DNA of 24,999 nucleotides from Pigoraptor chileana (taxonomy: Eukaryota > Opisthokonta > Filasterea). The stretch lies in NCBI GenBank assembly GCA_943704495.1, contig CALSCR010001921.1:5997-30995 (forward strand), written 5' to 3'. Of the stretch, positions 19,946 through 24,999 are shown one piece after another; the stretch's first letter is position 1; every line of letters begins with the position of its first letter. Position numbers and translations under genes: made by a program. The notes beneath the pieces were generated by a model. The model did no database searches. It worked only from the letters and a program-made list of their open reading frames with translations, and was not told the DNA's origin.

Positions 19946-22611
19946 ATGCATGAAAGTGAGCCAGTATTCCTCCGTTCAAATCGACGCGGAAGTAGTAAAG
20001 AGCAGTATAAGAAGGGGCAATGCGCAGCCTTAACGATGCCGCACGGAGCACCCGCAGGTGGCGGTCGTGATGGTCGGGTCGCAACGCATGCAGATCCCGC
20101 GCACGCGCATGTTGAGTCGGCGTTGCCGTCACTCCTGCGCACGTACGCCAGTGGACGAACTTCCCAGGCAACGGCAGCAACGTGAGTGGAGTGTTGTAGG
20201 ATTCATGAAAGTGTCTTAGGCGCTGTGCCCATGGACTCAACACGTGAGTGCAGTGAGGGAAAAACAATGATCAGCGAGGATCGAGTGGAAGAATGGATTG
20301 GAGGACTTCGAGTGGCTGGTGTATGCGGGGTGGAGAGGCGCTGGTGTATGTGATGTCCATACGCTGGCCAATTCTGCAGAGTTATTGAACTGATAAAATG
20401 TGTTTTGCTTTGTAGGCGGACCACATCGCCTTCTGAATCGCCGCGAACCCGCCGACGGAAGGCGCGCATTGACGATGCCGAGGAGAAGGATAGACTGAAG
20501 GTGTGTATGCGTGAAGTTGTGTCGCATCGGTCTGTTAATCACCATGTGCCGGCAAGTCGTGTGTTCTGGTCCCACTCCTTGACGGGGTTGCTAATTGCCT
20601 GCATTTCGTCGGAATCTCAGCGAGCTGAGGCTGTGCTTGATGCGCTCGAGCGATTCAAGCGTGAGATGCGGGATGTGCGCGCAAAAGAGCTTAAGACAAA
20701 GCTGGCCATGCAGCACGAAGAGCGGCGGCTGCGCGAGGAGATTGAGAACCGAAAAAGAGCACACGAGGAGAAAGCTAGAGAGCAGGTGTGTTGTTGTGAT
20801 GATAATTTGCCTCTTTCGATTGATGCTTTTATTGTTGCTTGTTTGAGATACTGCCGCTGGCATCATTCAGGCGCGTATTTGCACATAGTATCACTAACAC
20901 GGGCACACGCCTCTTCTATTAAAAAGGCGGAGCAGCGGCGAAGAGAAGAGTTCCAAAGAAAGCGAAATGATCAGAAAACAAAGGAGCGCCACAAATCAGA
21001 CGATGGATCCAGAGCACATGGCGTTGCAATGCACGCGGGGACAGACGGACTCGCAGCTGCCCATGCCAATGTGTACGCAAGCTCGAGCCTAAACGCGGAT
21101 GTCGTCTCGGTGGCGGGTGATCGCCGGGCATCGCGCATGGGGTCGGCCGAATCCTCCGCCACAAAAACCTCCAATCAGATGGCGTCGTCGAGCGTGCGGA
21201 GTGAGCAGGCACGTGAACAGGCGCGGGAGTTTGCGGTGCACGAGCCCGTTTCGCCCGCCGATACAGCCTTGCGTGGGAAGAAAGGGGAGGATGTGCTTTT
21301 GGGGGTCGCTAAAGACAACTCGGCCCATCGCGTGAAGCAGTCGCTGTCAATTCCGACTTCGCCGAGGAAAGTGCGCGCGCCGCGGGAAAAGTCGGTGCAG
21401 ACACGGACAGCGGAAGTTGCGGCGGAGCGGTCTGTGGAAGAAATGTACAATGAGATGTTTGGAGACCGGTATCTGAAGAATGACGACGAGGAGGTGGCTG
21501 CGAGTGCAAATGTGAGCGACTGGCGCACTGGCGCACAGACTCACAATCGCACGAACCCTGGGACTCACACACCGACACTTACATTTTCACACACACACAC
21601 ACACACGCACACCATGTGTGCGTATATATCACCACACACCAGATTCACACTCCAGATTGCTCAGCCAGCCCTCATTGCTAATTCTTTGTCTATTTCATCT
21701 TCAGAGTCAACGGGCAGCGCGGCGCCCGCCACCCCGGATCCACGGAGCGAAAAACACCCAAGAATTCACCGAACAGGCGAGTGCCGTGTGGTGCAACGGT
21801 GCGCCTGTGAAGCAACAACCGCTGTTTAATTGTGCATATGGCGGCATTTATTGTGCATATGGCAATTATGATGATTTAGATGCGTGTGCTTCTCATTTGT
21901 TAACAAGGGATGTGCCGTGCTCGTGGCTCACATTGCGTTAACTCTGCGCAGGTGTCTGTCATGTATCGAATGGCTCAGCGCAACAAGGAGAAGGCAAAAA
22001 AAATGATGTCGGAAAATCCGCCGCCCGACGTTCTTATGTATGCCGACGAGTTTGGCTTTTCAAAGTATGTTGCCACGCCCGGCAGCCGCAGCACGGGCCC
22101 GCTGGACCAGTCGCGTCCGGTGACAAGGCCAACGCTCGACGCATCCCTCGCAGGTATGAACTTCAGTTTCGGCTCCCGCAGTGCTGTCGCCGCTGCGACA
22201 CAGGCGGCCGCCACCCCCGCCTCGGCCTCCGGTCACAAGACATCGCTTGGAGACGCTGCCCACCAACAAAGCAAGTCGCCGGAGCTGTATGCGTACGGAG
22301 ACAACCGCGGCGCGCAGTATGCACCTGCCGTCAACTACATTGATCGCCACAACTTGTGGCAGCAAGAGCGACTGAATTCACTGCGCAAAGACATGGAGGC
22401 GGGACGCGGGGACGGCGGCGGCGCTGAATCACTCGAGGCGCTGCGGCCAGCGGGGGTCGCCAGGCCGCGGGGATGGGAGCCGCTGGACCTCGGGTCTTTG
22501 GAAGAGTACTCGCCAGCACGGGGCAGCACGTGTGCCTTTGCGTGCAAGGCGGGGTCGGGATGTACGCACAACTTCAAGTTCATCAAGAGCACCGTCTGGA
22601 AGGTCACGTGA
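19946..22611 (+). CDS. Coiled-coil protein, function unknown
   Basis: Exons 19946-20181, 20416-20500, 20621-20785, 20927-21511, 21705-21776 and 21952-22611 join in phase. After a Gly/Ala-rich N-terminus comes a basic patch (SPRTRRRKARID) and a long charged helix spread over three exons (RFKREMRDVRAKELKTKL, EERRLREEIENRKRAHEEK, KKAEQRRREEFQRKRNDQ). This is followed by a Ser/Ala/Thr-rich disordered region with a conserved-looking acidic segment SVEEMYNEMFGDRYL, and a last exon with MYADEFGFSKY and NYIDRHNLWQQERLNSL. Such layouts are common in centrosomal and ciliary proteins, but I cannot name an ortholog. The start is uncertain: ATG 19946 is simplest; ATG 19836 with a 50-base intron (19952-20001) is also in phase. 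The intron after 21776 appears to use a GC donor. Confidence 0.7.
21588..21610. repeat. CA microsatellite in coiled-coil gene intron
   Basis: A (CA)n run lies in the intron 21512-21704, between the fourth and fifth exons of the plus-strand coiled-coil gene. It is followed by a CTAATTC branch-like word and a TCTTCAG acceptor. Confidence 0.85.
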
Positions 22612-22981
22612 GCGACCCGCAGAGCCCGGCCAGCACTCACCTCGCCGGCGCATTCGGTTGTGTTGTCGCAAATGCATACCTCTGCCTCTGTTTCATCAAG
22701 TTGAGCAGAGCTAACAGAGCGATTATCGTTGAGAGATTAAATGGGACAGGGGCGGTTGGGCCTTACTGAATGCGCTTTTTGTGTCCCCGGTGTGCCACGC
22801 GAGGATGTCAGTCAGGAGGGCACAGTGCGCTGCACAGCACACGCGCCGTCTCGCCATCGACCGGCCGCCCCACACGCCGTCCCTTGAGTGCCTGTGCATT
22901 GTACGCGCGAAAGTGGCATTGGCAGCGATCCCGGTTGCGCAGGTGCTCTGCGCCATGCATGATCTGGGAAGGCATTGCATT
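22612..22981. other. Convergent gap between the coiled-coil and PC-esterase genes
   Basis: About 370 bp lie between two convergent stops. Short frames on both strands lack splice context and recognisable motifs. AGATTAAATG near 22734 is the only AT-rich stretch that could mark a 3' end. I see no other element. Confidence 0.5.
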
Positions 22982-24548
22982 TTAGACCTCTAGATCAGTT
23001 GCCAGGAAATACACCCAAACCACATTCACCAGCAGCAAAAATGGCCCCGCATGCGCTGTCCGGTCCACCTGCATCTGCATGGCGTCCAAAAACAACACAC
23101 GCAGCGCGTTTGCAGTCTGGCGCGTCGCTTCGTTCATGCACACCGAGTCCGCCACGGATAGCTTGGCCCACAGCCCGCGGGGCTTGACAACAGCCACGGG
23201 CGGCTTGCGTGCGCTCCCATATGCAGTCTGCCAGAGCGTAGGCGCGCCGGAAGAGCGTGTTTCCTGCAGCTGCACGTCGCTCGTGTGCTGCGCTGCGCCC
23301 CATTCACAGGCGCCGCGACTAAGTAAACACCGATTAGACGGAGCCCAATGTCGGCGCAATGCACGTCACGTTGTGCAGCATTCGCACTGCAGTCACATCC
23401 ACATTCAGTGTGCCGTAGAGCAGAACCGGGCGCCTCCGACGATTGGTGTTCGCGGCAGATAAGAGAGGCATAGCACGCGCTGGGCTGGTCGACAGAATCG
23501 CAGCCCACTCGTCAACCGGGTTCAGACACGTGTAGTTTGTATTCAACAGAGCGTTCATGCCGCATTTTCCGGGATAGTCATAGTGGACCGCCACGCCGCT
23601 CTCGACAAAATCCACGTAGCTGTGCTTGCGGTCCTCCGGTTTGCCGTCTATCCCAGCCAGTCCAGCGTTGCATTTACAATGCCGCGCAGACTCGAGTCTC
23701 CGAGAGCGAATATGTGCAGCGACTCGAGGCACTTGCGCGCGTCGTCCACGGAGAGTGACGAGAGCCGACAGCCAAAGGGCTGCCATGCCGCCGTGTCCCA
23801 GGCGCACGCACTGACGTTGGCGTGCACCCGCGACTCCGCCGTGAACGGGCATCGAAGAATCCAGCGGCCGGGCTCATCCGCAGCCCTGCATGGCGGAAGA
23901 TGCGCTGTTGTTTTTTCAATAAACGACTAAACCGAAAGTTGTGCGAGTGAGCTGATACTGACAGCAGGTGCGCTGGTAGGCACTATGATTCGGCGCGCTC
24001 TACAGGGGGCACTGGATTCGGTGGGTCCATGCGTTGCTGTGTTGTCGAGCCGCTCGATGGCGCACGACTGGCGAATCTCAGCAAGCGACCACGTGCCACC
24101 CATGCTGTCGGGCGACGGCGTGGGCGCGTGTATCCCCACACCAGAGTGAGCCAACTCCAACGCACTTAACGCTCCACTTGTCGAGTCAGCGAGTTCCCCG
24201 GATGCATCGGGCTGGCCATGCATGGGCGCTGCGGCTGAGCGTATGGGTGAAGTGTGCCGCGAGTTGAGCTCAATCCCGCAGCATGCCAATGCGATGGCGC
24301 GGGGGTACCAGTGGGCTGGATGCCCTGCGCATTCACGCGACGATTAACTGCTGACAATCGGCTCACCATCGACAAGCTATCAGCAAATTAAGGAGCTTAC
24401 CGCCAGGAAGCCCAAAAACATCGCCGAGAAAGAATCCGTTCCTGTCTGCTGAGTTGACGCGCACGAGCGTGAGGAGAATGGTGACGATGACCACGAATGC
24501 ACAGGCGGCCACCCACACTCGCCTTTGTGCCCAGGGTGCCGCGTGCAT
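22982..24548 (-). CDS. Membrane-anchored PC-esterase (GDS-type acyl esterase), frame changes twice
   Basis: Minus-strand exons 24548-24401 and 24324-23959 are followed by coding sequence from 23904. ATG 24548 starts a short cytosolic tail and a signal-anchor helix (VWVAACAFVVIVTILLTLV), then a Ser/Pro/Ala-rich stem. The catalytic region has CRAADEPGRWI, WQPFGCRLSSLS, DDARKCLESLHIF and the nucleophile motif ALGDSSLRG, as in PC-esterase/NXPE/Cas1-type O-acetyl esterases and transferases of the Golgi. The frame that contains GDS ends at a TAG (23650-23648). Coding then continues in a second frame (HSYVDFVESGVAVHYDYPGKC to RMLHNVTCIAPTLGS, ending about 23345) and returns to the first frame for KPPVAVVKPRGLWAKL, a possible Asp/His pair (VDRTAHAG) and a hydrophobic C-terminus. 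Two introns of about 53 and 52 bases, or two indels, would explain this. A clear 54-base intron (23958-23905) shows that tiny introns occur in this gene. Confidence 0.7.
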
Positions 24549-24925
24549 TGTGTCGCACCCAGCGCATGTGCATGCCTTTTCTGATGAATGCGCTAAAAAT
24601 ACGTCCACACAGCGCCAACGACACCCAACACACACTGTGTATATACGGTGACAATTTGATTCCTATCATGTGGTTACCACTCGCATCCATCAATCAAACA
24701 AAAACTGACTTCGTGCACCAGCCGCCGCTGGACCGCCGGAGTCGGAGTGACTGCCAGTCTGAGGACACGGCCCGCGGGCACTGGTCCCGGGCTGCGGCAG
24801 TCTGAGCCGGCAGACTGAGCCGGCGGTCCCGGTCCGACCTGCGTGTCCGGCACGGCGCGGTGCTTTCGGCTGCCGCGGCTAGTCATCTGATAAATAATGC
24901 ATGTTTTTTTTGACACTCTGACCTT

Positions 24926-24928
<3 letters not shown>
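24549..24928. other. Upstream region of the PC-esterase gene
   Basis: About 380 bp lie upstream of the minus-strand ATG. It includes the repeated words GACTGAGCCGG and CAGTCTGAGCCGG (about 24797-24822) in a GC-rich stretch, which may belong to the promoter. I see no coding exon here. Confidence 0.5.

Positions 24929-24929
<1 letters not shown>

Positions 24930-24999
<70 letters not shown>
24930..24999. repeat. (CA)n microsatellite at the right edge
   Basis: About 35 uninterrupted CA units run to the last base of the window. Like the poly-C at the left edge, it probably marks where the assembly stopped. Confidence 0.95.

Noticed and set aside
24674-24994. Minus-strand frame starting in a Cys-Val repeat
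   Set aside because: The repeat is a translation of the CA microsatellite at the contig edge.
1-24999. Mobile elements, viral remnants, CRISPR arrays, rRNA or tRNA genes
   Set aside because: No reverse transcriptase, transposase, integrase or capsid-like frame, no terminal repeats, no regular spacer array and no cloverleaf were noticed by reading. A dedicated tRNA or repeat search was not possible.

Overview
The window is nuclear DNA of an intron-rich eukaryote, most likely a free-living protist. Nearly every gene is split by GT-AG introns (donor usually GTGAGT-like, acceptor usually CAG). Intergenic gaps are short and neighbouring genes alternate in strand. Introns carry many TG/CA microsatellites. 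The spliceosomal SF3B3 protein can be followed from start to stop and fixes the eukaryotic assignment; I cannot place the lineage further. Both ends look like contig edges: a 14-base C run at the left and a (CA)n run at the right. I saw no mobile, viral or CRISPR-like element.

Layout: (1) 35-4536 (+): the C-terminal half of an AMT-family ammonium transporter, apparently spliced in frame to a degenerate adenylate kinase. (2) 8595 or 8047 down to 4988 (-): a nuclear-type protein with two UBZ4 zinc fingers, a SUMO-interaction-like motif, acidic tracts and a Gly/Arg-rich tail that lies in a separate 3' exon. (3) 8619-9589 (+): a small fatty acid hydroxylase/sterol desaturase-type membrane protein in three exons. 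(4) 11481-9729 (-): an arrestin-domain protein in four exons. (5) 12462-18509 (+): complete SF3B3 in 13 exons, 1197 residues. (6) 19591-18847 (-): a small coiled-coil protein. (7) about 19946 (or 19836)-22611 (+): a larger coiled-coil protein. (8) 24548-22982 (-): a membrane-anchored PC-esterase (GDS-type acyl esterase/O-acetyltransferase family) whose reading frame changes twice.

The genes do not form a pathway. They look like ordinary compact housekeeping and accessory loci with convergent and divergent neighbours. The observations most worth following are the probable AMT-adenylate kinase fusion with an apparently non-catalytic kinase, a recent 74-bp duplication that doubles a splice donor inside it, the UBZ4/SIM/RGG protein, and four CACGTG boxes in about 110 bp between the arrestin and SF3B3 genes. 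Exon borders come from frame continuity, intron phase and family resemblance, without transcript data.
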